Shown piece after piece: positions 23,559 through 31,581 of a DNA stretch of 64,000 bases. The stretch is from UMGS172 sp045546915 (GTDB lineage: Bacteria; Bacillota; Clostridia; Oscillospirales; Acutalibacteraceae): the NCBI GenBank assembly GCA_045546915.1, contig JAZQDU010000012.1:1-64000 (forward strand), in the 5' to 3' direction. The notes under the pieces were generated by a model, which was not told the DNA's origin, made no database searches, and was given only the letters and a program-made list of their open reading frames with translations. The first letter of the stretch is position 1. Every line of letters starts with the position of its first letter. A program made the position numbers and the translations under genes.

Positions 23559-25603
23559 TTTCCCAGGCGGTCATCCTCCAAAGATTGATTTTTTAAAAGT
23601 GAAGATACTTCCCATGCAAGATAATCACTGACCGTTTTCTTGAAATCATCAATGGTTGGCTTTGTATCAATAGGCGCGGTTTGATTCCAGTCATTACCGT
23701 TTTCGGGGTCTATATGTCCTTCATAATACTCTTTCTCAGTGAATATATGAAGTTTAGATTTGCCAAAACGAACCAAATCGACAACTTCTTGATAACGTTC
23801 TTTGGCTCTATCGGTATCAAAGAGGTTTTTGCTTGCTTTTTTACGATTGGTTCGTGTGTATCCGTCGTTTGAAAAATCAACAAACTTAACAACATCGTCT
23901 TTCTGATGAGCTTCGCCTACACGGAAAACATATATATTTGTTTGCACACTTGATTTGCCGATAAATAAATCTATTGGCATCCTAATACTTGCAAGAAGAG
24001 TACTGTGGGTTAAAATATTCTTATTATATTCGGTAGCTTTACCTGAGCCGGCAGAATTTTGAATGATAATAGCAGCATAGCCCTTTTCCATCATAGAAAG
24101 TGCTTTTTCAACAAATATCATACCGTTACCTTCGGCTGAGTATGGCGGGTTTAAAACAAAAGCATTCGCAGGGAATTTTTTATCTGTATCACCAAAGCCA
24201 TAATGTCCATCAAACTTTAAAGAGTCTCTGTTCAAAATGTTTGAGCTTCCATCGCCCATCATTATCATATTAAGAACTGCAAGCATGTAAACGTTTGACA
24301 AAATTTCCAAACCCAGCAACTGATTCGCTTTAATTTCAGCTTCTTTGATGGCTAATTTTTCGGGAGACTTAATAGTGTTCTTAGCGTCTATCAGCATTTC
24401 ATTCATAGCTGCAACCAATAGACCTGCTGAACCCGTTGCAAAATCCCATACATAAGATTCTTTATTGACTCTTGCGAGGCGACACAAAAGTGTTGAAACA
24501 TATGGTGGCGTTAAAACAACATCATTTAATTGATCTTGTGTAAAACCTAACCATGAATACATTTCATTAAACAGTTTGCCTGTAAAATCTGTTGTTAAAC
24601 CGATTTTGTAATAAATACCAAGATCATCAACAATCTTAATGAATACACGTTTTAACTGACTTTCGCCATTTTCTGCTTTGTTGATATTATCGGTAGTCAA
24701 TGTGTTTTGCAAAGTTCTTACAATCAAGTCTTTTTTATCTTTTGGGAGCTTTTTTGCATCAAGGAAGGACTCGATTTTTCTAATCATAATGTCGCCGTCG
24801 GTATTATTTCTTTCTTCGGACGATTTCAAATCAGCTTTTGTAAGAGGATATACTTTATTGTCAACATCACCAAGTGTAGCCATAATAGAAGCGACAACAA
24901 GATATACGCGATCATTTTCACTAAGACCTCTCTCATTTTTGAAAATGTCATTATTGAGTTTAACAAGACTTGCCGTGATTTCTTGTTCTCTACGTTCTTT
25001 CAGTTTTTCAATTTCTTCTTGCGAGAGAGATAACTGCTTAATCTTATCAATAAAGTCAGAAAAATGTTCTTTCTTTAAGAAGGAAAGATCGGTATAGTCA
25101 GCAACTTTTTGACCAATACCAAAGTTACTTTTAGAAACATAATAAACGCCAATTTGATGTATAATTTTTCCGTCTGTGGCTTTATGTCCGGTAACACCGA
25201 TAGCAATTACATCTGTATAACTTGTATAGTGCAATACAGCATTTGCATAGTGAACGGCACCATTTACAGCATAAGAGTTGATGTTGGTGAAATCAGGCTG
25301 GTTCTTTGCAGTTTTATTAGCAACATTACCCTCGTCGTCCAATTTAACGAGCTTATCTTTATATCCCTTATATTCAATTAGAATAGGATAATATTTGCCA
25401 TCATTGGCTTTTAACAGTAATTTAGCGTCGGGTCTGTTGCCGCCTTTGCCGCCATTCTTTGAAAAATAGTCGTTGAGCGCTTGGTCTATCTCCGTATTTA
25501 ATGATTCCTGCTCCAATTTATAATTAACCTTGTATGATTTCAGCCATCCGTTTACTAAATCGGCAATATTAGGCTCGATGGATTGAATTGTGTTTTTAGC
25601 CAT
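23555..25603 (-). CDS. DNA methyltransferase with N-terminal nuclease domain
   Basis: 682 residues. The N-terminal 180 residues look like a PD-(D/E)xK nuclease: RPDAKLLL (D59) and ILIEYKGYK (E77, K79). The centre is an N6-adenine methylase of HsdM type: SAM motif DFATGSAGLL (about residue 380) and catalytic NPPYS (about 475). With a separate specificity subunit downstream and no HsdR, this resembles BcgI-like or type IIG systems in which cutting and methylation share one chain. ATG 25603 has GGGGAGGAA 8 nt upstream and directly follows the XRE gene. The product name restriction enzyme subunit M is also reasonable. Confidence 0.87.
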   Translation of the reverse strand: MAKNTIQSIEPNIADLVNGWLKSYKVNYKLEQESLNTEIDQALNDYFSKNGGKGGNRPDAKLLLKANDGKYYPILIEYKGYKDKLVKLDDEGNVANKTAKNQPDFTNINSYAVNGAVHYANAVLHYTSYTDVIAIGVTGHKATDGKIIHQIGVYYVSKSNFGIGQKVADYTDLSFLKKEHFSDFIDKIKQLSLSQEEIEKLKERREQEITASLVKLNNDIFKNERGLSENDRVYLVVASIMATLGDVDNKVYPLTKADLKSSEERNNTDGDIMIRKIESFLDAKKLPKDKKDLIVRTLQNTLTTDNINKAENGESQLKRVFIKIVDDLGIYYKIGLTTDFTGKLFNEMYSWLGFTQDQLNDVVLTPPYVSTLLCRLARVNKESYVWDFATGSAGLLVAAMNEMLIDAKNTIKSPEKLAIKEAEIKANQLLGLEILSNVYMLAVLNMIMMGDGSSNILNRDSLKFDGHYGFGDTDKKFPANAFVLNPPYSAEGNGMIFVEKALSMMEKGYAAIIIQNSAGSGKATEYNKNILTHSTLLASIRMPIDLFIGKSSVQTNIYVFRVGEAHQKDDVVKFVDFSNDGYTRTNRKKASKNLFDTDRAKERYQEVVDLVRFGKSKLHIFTEKEYYEGHIDPENGNDWNQTAPIDTKPTIDDFKKTVSDYLAWEVSSLLKNQSLEDDRLGK

Positions 25604-25607
25604 TTTA

Positions 25608-25805
25608 TTATTCCTCCCCAAATAATTCATCTAAGGTTTTGTTTAGTTTTTTGCAAATTTTTTTACATAGGTCGAGTGATGGATTGCCTCCACCTTTTTC
25701 TATGCAGTTTATCGTTTGTCGGGAGACTCCAACAGCGACTGCCAAATCCTCTTGCGATAAATCCAATTTAGCCCTTGCAGATTTCATATTTAGATTTTTC
25801 GCCAC
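25608..25805 (-). CDS. XRE-family helix-turn-helix regulator (controller protein)
   Basis: About 65 residues, a single Cro/C1-type helix-turn-helix: ARAKLDLSQEDLAVAVGVSRQTINCIEKG, ending KLNKTLDELFGEE. Its stop is 5 nt before the methylase start, the position and size of C-proteins that time expression of restriction genes. GTG 25805 is 9 nt from AAAGGAG; ATG 25814 touches the ribosome site and is less likely. Confidence 0.85.
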   Translation of the reverse strand: MAKNLNMKSARAKLDLSQEDLAVAVGVSRQTINCIEKGGGNPSLDLCKKICKKLNKTLDELFGEE

Positions 25806-25838
25806 CGTTATCATCTCCTTTCAAAATATTACGTTTTT

Positions 25839-25867
25839 ATTTTAGCAAAACCTCAACGTTATGTCAA
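25839..25867 (-). promoter_or_regulatory. Promoter of the restriction-modification operon
   Basis: On the minus strand TTGACA (25867-25862) and TAAAAT (25844-25839) with 17 nt spacing, upstream of the XRE gene. AACGTTGAGG in the spacer might be part of an autoregulatory site, which is only a guess. Confidence 0.8.
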
Positions 25868-25985
25868 GTATATTCGACAAAAAGTAAAATATATATGACA
25901 TCACAAAATGCAAAAGACTAAGTATAAATTTCTTTTAATAACAAATAATAGTATCACGATTTGAAATTAAAGGAGATTTGTATAT

Positions 25986-26528
25986 ATGAAAGCTACAGGA
26001 ATAGTTCGTAGAATAGACGACCTTGGTCGTGTGGTTATTCCGAAAGAGATTAGACGTGTTTTGCGCATTCGCGATGGAGACCCGCTTGAAATTTATACGG
26101 CAGGTGATGGCGAGGTTATCTTCAAAAAATACTCTCCCATTGGGGAACTTTCACCCACTGCCGTGCAGTATGCCGAGGCAATGATTAAGCATACTTCGAG
26201 TCCCGTTATCATTTGCGACCGCGACCATTGTGTAGCTGCCGCAGGTATCTCAAAACGAGAGGTTTTGGAGCGTAGAGTTTCACACGCATTGGAAGAACTT
26301 ATAGAGTCAAGGGCTACCTATATTTACGGTTCTGATGACCGCGAGCCTTTACAGGCACTTGAGGGCTTTGACCGCAAAGCGTCGGTTGTTGTGCCTATTT
26401 TGAGCGCAGGCGACATCACAGGCGCTGTGGTTATGCTTTTAAGTGACGAAATGGGTGTTCCTACCGAGACCGATATTAAACTCAGCAAGGTTGCCGCCGC
26501 ATTTCTAGGCAAGCAAATGGAAGAATAG
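25986..26528 (+). CDS. spoVT: SpoVT/AbrB-type stage V sporulation regulator
   Basis: 180-residue DNA-binding regulator. Residues 1-48 are the swapped-hairpin AbrB domain (GIVRRIDDLGRVVIPKEIRR), the remainder a GAF-like ligand domain (SSPVIICDRDHCVAAAG, VVPILSAGDITGAVVML). The length and two-domain layout match SpoVT, which controls late forespore genes, rather than the 90-residue AbrB. AAAGGAG lies 10 nt before ATG 25986. The ribosome site and first codons are the apparent source of the element copied at 14.9, 17.9 and 22.2 kb. The gene suggests the organism can sporulate, or recently could. Confidence 0.93.
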   Translation: MKATGIVRRIDDLGRVVIPKEIRRVLRIRDGDPLEIYTAGDGEVIFKKYSPIGELSPTAVQYAEAMIKHTSSPVIICDRDHCVAAAGISKREVLERRVSHALEELIESRATYIYGSDDREPLQALEGFDRKASVVVPILSAGDITGAVVMLLSDEMGVPTETDIKLSKVAAAFLGKQMEE

Positions 26529-26549
26529 TTTTTTAACTTTTGCCGATAT

Positions 26550-26578
26550 TGACACTAAAAAAAGTTAGAGTTATAATG
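26550..26578 (+). promoter_or_regulatory. Consensus promoter before the hydrolase gene
   Basis: TTGACA at 26550-26555 and TATAAT at 26573-26578, 17 nt spacing. Start of transcription would be near 26585, giving a leader of only about 20 nt. Confidence 0.85.
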
Positions 26579-26604
26579 TTAAAAGTGATTTCTGACTTTG
26601 GCTG

Positions 26605-27549
26605 GTGAAAATATTGGCAATTATTTTAATTATAATAGGCTTATTTGTTTGCTTTGCGCTTGGCGGATTGATTTGGGCTTTTTGTACTGCGTTTGTAAGG
26701 CGCAAACATAGTCCTAAAAAAGACGCTGTAACAAGCGGAATAGTTGAGGCGCTAAAGCCTTATGCTGAGGACATTAAAAACGGTATGGCTTATGCCGAGT
26801 CGCTAAAGCCTACACAGGTGTTTACTAAGTCTTATGACGGGTTAAAACTTGCCGCAAGGCTTTACGGCGGTGAAAAAAATGCTACGATTATAACCTTTCA
26901 TGGTTATCGTTCACCCAGTTTGCGTGATTATTCTTGCGCTATAAAAATGTATAGGGATATGGGTTTTAATGTGTTGCTGATTGACCACAGAAGTCATGGT
27001 AACAGCGAAGGAAAACTTATAACTTATGGCATAAAAGAGCGTTTTGACGCTAAAACCTGGGTTGAATTTATTGTCGACCGTTTTGGCTTAAACCATGAGG
27101 TGTTTTTAAGCGGGATTTCTATGGGCGCTGCAACTGTAATGATGGCGTCGGATGTAGGCCTGCCTCAAAACGTCAAGGGCATTGTCGCCGACAGCGGGTA
27201 TTCTTCACCCATTGATATTATAGGCAACGTTGCTGAGAATACGTTTCACATAAGCCGAAAAATAGCCATTGGAATATTAGAGCCCATGTGCAAGGTTTTT
27301 GGTGGGTTTAGTTTGTATGAAACTTCGGCTTTAAAAGCACTTGAGAATAACACTATTCCCATGATGTTTATTCACGGAAAAGCCGATAGTTTAGTGCCGT
27401 ATGAGATGTCGGTTGAGTGTTATAACACCACGAAATCCAAGAAAGAACTTGTTCTTGTTGATGGCGCCGAACACGGTTGCGGATATATGGAAGATAAGAA
27501 AAATCTTGAAGAAAAATTAAAACGTTTTTTCGATTCGTGCAGAGAATAA
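26605..27549 (+). CDS. Alpha/beta hydrolase, membrane-anchored
   Basis: 314 residues. An N-terminal hydrophobic helix (about 2-26) is followed by a serine hydrolase fold: ITFHGYRS oxyanion region, nucleophile in GISMGAA (about residue 172), acid in GKADSLVPY (about 263) and His in GAEHGCGY (about 293). BAAT/YqkD-like hydrolases of clostridia look the same; the substrate is unknown. GTG 26605 is the only start that keeps the membrane helix; its ribosome site is weak. Monocistronic, with its own promoter and terminator. Confidence 0.85.
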   Translation: MKILAIILIIIGLFVCFALGGLIWAFCTAFVRRKHSPKKDAVTSGIVEALKPYAEDIKNGMAYAESLKPTQVFTKSYDGLKLAARLYGGEKNATIITFHGYRSPSLRDYSCAIKMYRDMGFNVLLIDHRSHGNSEGKLITYGIKERFDAKTWVEFIVDRFGLNHEVFLSGISMGAATVMMASDVGLPQNVKGIVADSGYSSPIDIIGNVAENTFHISRKIAIGILEPMCKVFGGFSLYETSALKALENNTIPMMFIHGKADSLVPYEMSVECYNTTKSKKELVLVDGAEHGCGYMEDKKNLEEKLKRFFDSCRE

Positions 27550-27551
27550 TA

Positions 27552-27582
27552 AAAACCGAACGTCTGAAAGACGTTCGGTTTT
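27552..27582. terminator. Bidirectional terminator
   Basis: Arms AAAACCGAACGTCT and AGACGTTCGGTTTT around GAA, between convergent genes. Confidence 0.92.
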
Positions 27583-27585
27583 ATT

Positions 27586-28857
27586 TTATATATTGTCGAT
27601 AAGGCCTTCTTTTAACATTCGTTCTGCCGCAAGCATTATGCCGACTTTTGCGCTGTGGAAGTTAAGTCCGCCTTGCATCCAAACTGCAAAAGGTTCTCTT
27701 AATGGTGCATCGGCCGAAAGTTCAATCGAGGCTCCCAGCGTAAAAGCACCTGCCGCCATTATAACCTGGCTGTCGTATCCCGGCATATCGTCGGGAACGG
27801 GTGAGGCAAAGGAATCAATGGGTGAACCACTTTGCAAACCTTGGCAAAAGGCTATAAGACCTTCGGGCGTTCCCAACTTAACTGTTTGGATAATATCGGC
27901 ACGTTTTTCATTAAATGATGGGGTTACATTAAAGCCCAATTCTGAAAAAAGTGCTGCGGTAAACACCGCGGTTTTTAACGCTTCACCAACAACGTGAGGC
28001 GCGCTGAAAAGCCCCATATAAAGTTCTCTTGTGTGGCCTAACGAAGCACCGACCTCGGTACCAACACCGGGCGCAGTCAAACGATAACCGCATTTTTCAA
28101 CAAGGTGCGCTTTACCGGCTATATAACCGCCGGTGGGTGCGATTCCGCCACCCGGATTTTTAATAAGTGAGCCTGCTATAAGGTCAGCACCGACCTCGGT
28201 CGGCTCTTTGGTTTCAACAAATTCACCGTAACAGTTGTCAACCATAACAACAGTTTCGGGTGATATTTTTTTTGCCAATTTTGCCATTTCACCGATTTTT
28301 TCGACCGAAAGGCTTGGCCTTAAACTGTAACCTCTTGAACGCTGAATATATGCTACGGCATATTTTTTTGATTTTAATTTTTGCTCGATTTCAACCATAT
28401 CGGGTGTGCCGTCAGGTCTTAAATCAACCTGTTCGTAATTTACGCCAAAATCTTTTAAAGAGCCATCAACATGGCCGTCTATACCCAGTACTCCGATAAG
28501 CGTGTCATAAGGCCTGCCGGTAAGGCAAAGCATGGTGTCACCGGGACGCAATATGCCAAACAGGGCTACTGTTAAAGTGTGTGTGCCCGATGCAAAACTG
28601 TGGCGAAAAATTGAACTTTCGGCACCCATGCAATCGGCAAAAACCTGTTCCAATGTATCACGACCTCGGTCGTTATAACCGTAGCCTGTTGATGCCGCAA
28701 AGTGTGATTCCGAAACACCGTTTTTAATAAATGCATTTAGAACTTTTTGTTGGTTGAACTCGGTCACTTCGTCTATGTAATCAAAAGCATCAGCCGAATT
28801 TTTAAGAGCATTTTGTGCTTTAAGGTTTAACCTTTCGTCAATTTCAAAAAAATTCAT
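27586..28857 (-). CDS. PLP enzyme of the methionine gamma-lyase-like family
   Basis: 423-residue fold-type I PLP enzyme of the YnbB family, usually labelled methionine gamma-lyase family (aluminium-resistance protein in older lists). Features: FASGTHTLTVALFG phosphate loop (about 88), VMVDNCYGEFVE with the PLP Asp (about 208), and SLIKNPGGGIAPTGGY with the Schiff-base Lys (about 233). True substrate unproven. Its start overlaps the GNAT gene by 4 nt, making it the last gene of a five-gene operon. Confidence 0.88.
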   Translation of the reverse strand: MNFFEIDERLNLKAQNALKNSADAFDYIDEVTEFNQQKVLNAFIKNGVSESHFAASTGYGYNDRGRDTLEQVFADCMGAESSIFRHSFASGTHTLTVALFGILRPGDTMLCLTGRPYDTLIGVLGIDGHVDGSLKDFGVNYEQVDLRPDGTPDMVEIEQKLKSKKYAVAYIQRSRGYSLRPSLSVEKIGEMAKLAKKISPETVVMVDNCYGEFVETKEPTEVGADLIAGSLIKNPGGGIAPTGGYIAGKAHLVEKCGYRLTAPGVGTEVGASLGHTRELYMGLFSAPHVVGEALKTAVFTAALFSELGFNVTPSFNEKRADIIQTVKLGTPEGLIAFCQGLQSGSPIDSFASPVPDDMPGYDSQVIMAAGAFTLGASIELSADAPLREPFAVWMQGGLNFHSAKVGIMLAAERMLKEGLIDNI

Positions 28858-29573
28858 TTTTGTTCACTTCCGTATCTTAACACCGCATATTCTGAGTCTA
28901 AGACAAACCCGCATTTTTTGTAAAAGGGCACGTTTTTGTCCGACGAGGCGGCATAAATTTTGCAGTTTTTATATTTTGTTTTTATGGCTGTTACAAGTCC
29001 TACAACAGCATTTTTACCAAGGTTTTGTCCGCGAAAATCTTTCTCTACGGCAACACCTGTAATAAGTGAAGCATCTTTAGTCATAAATCCACATACCGCA
29101 ACGGCTTTTTCGCAAAGAGAATACTCGGCTGAGTTGTGGTTAAATCTTAAACAAAAATCGGGATACCAAAACTCGAAAGGCGGTAGTTCTATATCACCGT
29201 CAGACCCTATTTTTAAAGCATTATAAACGTCGCTTATTTTAGCGTGAACAAATGTACCGTTAATCTCATTTTCAAGACGCATAATATGGCACTTTGTTTT
29301 TGCTTTAGGATTTAGATGGTCTGCAATATCGCTTTCGCAAAAAACCTCGGCGTTTAAAAGCGAAAAAAAGCCATCAAGTTCTTGAAAATCAGCATGTTTT
29401 GTGGCAGAAAGCGAAAAGCCTGACTCAAATCCGCCAAAAAATGCTGTTATTTGTCCATTGGTTTCTTGAACGAGCATTTCGGTTTGGTCGCCGTAGGTGT
29501 TAAATAACGCTGAAACTCTGACTGCCGAAAGACCGTAAAAATCTTTTAAGGGGGAACAAACTTGTTTTATCAT
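28854..29573 (-). CDS. GNAT-family N-acetyltransferase
   Basis: 239 residues. The C-terminal half holds the acetyl-CoA site: ITGVAVEKDFRGQNLGKNAVVGLV (the R-x-x-G-x-G/A-like loop is RGQNLG, about residue 175) and a late FYKKCGF strand-helix. The N-terminal half resembles a second, degenerate GNAT-like domain. Substrate unknown. It follows the M42 peptidase without a gap and overlaps the PLP gene by 4 nt. Confidence 0.85.
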   Translation of the reverse strand: MIKQVCSPLKDFYGLSAVRVSALFNTYGDQTEMLVQETNGQITAFFGGFESGFSLSATKHADFQELDGFFSLLNAEVFCESDIADHLNPKAKTKCHIMRLENEINGTFVHAKISDVYNALKIGSDGDIELPPFEFWYPDFCLRFNHNSAEYSLCEKAVAVCGFMTKDASLITGVAVEKDFRGQNLGKNAVVGLVTAIKTKYKNCKIYAASSDKNVPFYKKCGFVLDSEYAVLRYGSEQK

Positions 29574-30590
29574 TTAAAGTTCCCCTGAGGCTGCTTTTTT
29601 GATTATTGCTTCGGCTAAAAGACGTTGCGAGTTTATGTCGTTTACCGAGGCAGTGCATGACGGAGAATGAATATATCGGCAGGGAATTGACAGTGCGGCG
29701 GTTTTTACGCCATTACGACTTGTGTGAATGCCCGCTGCGTTGTTGCCGCCTGCTACGGCACGTTTTACCTGATATTTTATACCGTTTTCTTCAGCCGTTT
29801 TAAGGGTGCTTTTAAAAAGTTCGCGGTCATATACCGTGCCTTTATCCATAAACGATACAACCACACCGCCGTCAAGATTGCAAACGGTGTTTTCTGCGGC
29901 AACGCCTCTTATGTCGGCGGCAGTCGTGGCCTCCAGTACAAAGGCGAAATCGGGCTCAACACCGAACGCCGCTGTTCTGGCACCTGCTCCGACCTCTTCC
30001 AAAACGCTGAATGAAGCGTAAAAATCATATTCAGCATCGGAGTTTATCAAATCAATTAAAACAGCACAACCAACGCGGTCGTCGAGCGCTTTTGATACAA
30101 TATAATTACCGGCTTGTGTATATTCACCGTTAATTACAGCCACATCGCCTAAAGAAACATACTGCAACGCGTCGTCTTTATCCTTTGCACCGATATCAAT
30201 ACAAAGCGAATTTGTATCGGGCAAGCATTTCTTCTCGTCACCGCTTAAAAGGTGAATTGGTTTTGAACAAATAACGCCGTTTATTTTGTCGTTAACGGTT
30301 ACTTTTTGCGACAACATTACCGAAGTCTCAATACCGCCGACAGTAGCAAATTTCAAGAAACCGTCGGCTGTTACATCGGTAATAATCAGACCTACTTCGT
30401 CCATATGAGCGTCAGCCATAACGCGTTTTAAGGCTCTTTTTTTGCCTTTTTTAAAGGCAATTATATTACCTAACGCATCAACTTGTATATCTGCATTACC
30501 TTTAATTTTTTCAATTATATATTGTCTTACTCTTTCTTCTCTGCCCGAAACACCGTTCAGAGAACAAAGGTCTTTTAGTATTTGTTCCAT
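29574..30590 (-). CDS. M42-family aminopeptidase (second of two)
   Basis: 338-residue dinuclear zinc aminopeptidase or endoglucanase-like M42 peptidase. Metal ligands and catalytic residues: ADAHMDEVG (about 65), ALDDRVG (about 168), VLEEVGAGAR with catalytic Glu (about 203), and a late RYIHSPSC His. Removes N-terminal residues from peptides in the cytoplasm. It is a paralogue of the adjacent gene upstream, 2 nt away. Confidence 0.9.
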   Translation of the reverse strand: MEQILKDLCSLNGVSGREERVRQYIIEKIKGNADIQVDALGNIIAFKKGKKRALKRVMADAHMDEVGLIITDVTADGFLKFATVGGIETSVMLSQKVTVNDKINGVICSKPIHLLSGDEKKCLPDTNSLCIDIGAKDKDDALQYVSLGDVAVINGEYTQAGNYIVSKALDDRVGCAVLIDLINSDAEYDFYASFSVLEEVGAGARTAAFGVEPDFAFVLEATTAADIRGVAAENTVCNLDGGVVVSFMDKGTVYDRELFKSTLKTAEENGIKYQVKRAVAGGNNAAGIHTSRNGVKTAALSIPCRYIHSPSCTASVNDINSQRLLAEAIIKKAASGEL

Positions 30591-30592
30591 TG

Positions 30593-31570
30593 TTAAAGTT
30601 CCTTTACAAAACCTGCAATTATTTCGGCAACCGATTTTATGTCGTTTAAATCTACAACCTCAACGGGTGTATGCATATTGCGAAGCGGTATCGACAAAAG
30701 GGCGGTTTTAACACCTGTCTTGCTGAGTGTAATATGGTCGGCATCGGTTGATGTTCTGCCGCCCATAATTTCCATTTGATGTTTTATATTTTGTGCTTTT
30801 GCAACTTTTTTAAGTGTTTCGGTCGCTTCGTGTGATAAAAGAGGGGATACTCCTATCATGGCACCGTCGCCCAAATTACCACATTCTAAAACGCCCGGTT
30901 GATTTCCGAATGAAACGTCAACGACTATTGCATACGAAGGCTCAATTCCAAAGGTTGCAGTTTTAGCACCTGCACCGCCGGTTTCTTCTTGGTCGCTCAG
31001 TAAAACGGTTATGTTTTTAGAAATATTTTCCTGTTTTAACATTTCAGCGGCAAGTAAAACTGCGGCAACACCTGCTCGGTTATCGAGCGATTTTGCAGTA
31101 ACTCTGTTGTTTTTAAGTTGGTTGAAATCGCATGTGAAACTTACATGGTCGCCAATCGATATAATTTTTTCAGCCGAATTTCCAAGACCGGTATCAATAT
31201 AAATGTTGTCAAAAGACGGGGCTTCGGCTCCGTCTTTTTTCAGGTGGGGAGGGGTACTGCAAACAACACCTAAAACCGTTTCGTTGCCGTGGATTTTCAC
31301 TCTCATTCCGGCTAACATTTTTGCGTCTACACCGCCAATGGGTGCTACTTTTAAAAAGCCGTTTTCAATATCGGTTACAATAAGCCCTATTTCATCAATG
31401 TGTGCCTCTATCAGTACCGTTTCGGCGGTTTTATCTCCAAACGAGGCAATAAGGCTTGTGCCGTGTTTTGAGACGGTGCAAAATTTATTTAAAAAATCTT
31501 CGGCGGTATTTATTGCTTCATTTGTGCCGTTAGATTCACAAAGTTGTTTTAAAAAAACCTTTAAATCCAT
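30593..31570 (-). CDS. M42-family aminopeptidase (first of two)
   Basis: 325-residue paralogue of its neighbour: IEAHIDEIG (about 58), SLDNRAG (about 158), DQEETGGAGAK (about 195) and NMHTPVEVV near the C-terminus. ATG 31570 is preferred because GGAG lies 6 nt upstream and the family begins with the helix DLKVFLKQL; TTG 31585 and ATG 31582 extend the frame. Starts 12 nt after murD. Tandem paralogues may form mixed dodecamers as known for archaeal M42 peptidases, an inference. Confidence 0.9.
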   Translation of the reverse strand: MDLKVFLKQLCESNGTNEAINTAEDFLNKFCTVSKHGTSLIASFGDKTAETVLIEAHIDEIGLIVTDIENGFLKVAPIGGVDAKMLAGMRVKIHGNETVLGVVCSTPPHLKKDGAEAPSFDNIYIDTGLGNSAEKIISIGDHVSFTCDFNQLKNNRVTAKSLDNRAGVAAVLLAAEMLKQENISKNITVLLSDQEETGGAGAKTATFGIEPSYAIVVDVSFGNQPGVLECGNLGDGAMIGVSPLLSHEATETLKKVAKAQNIKHQMEIMGGRTSTDADHITLSKTGVKTALLSIPLRNMHTPVEVVDLNDIKSVAEIIAGFVKEL

Positions 31571-31581
31571 CTTAAACTCCA

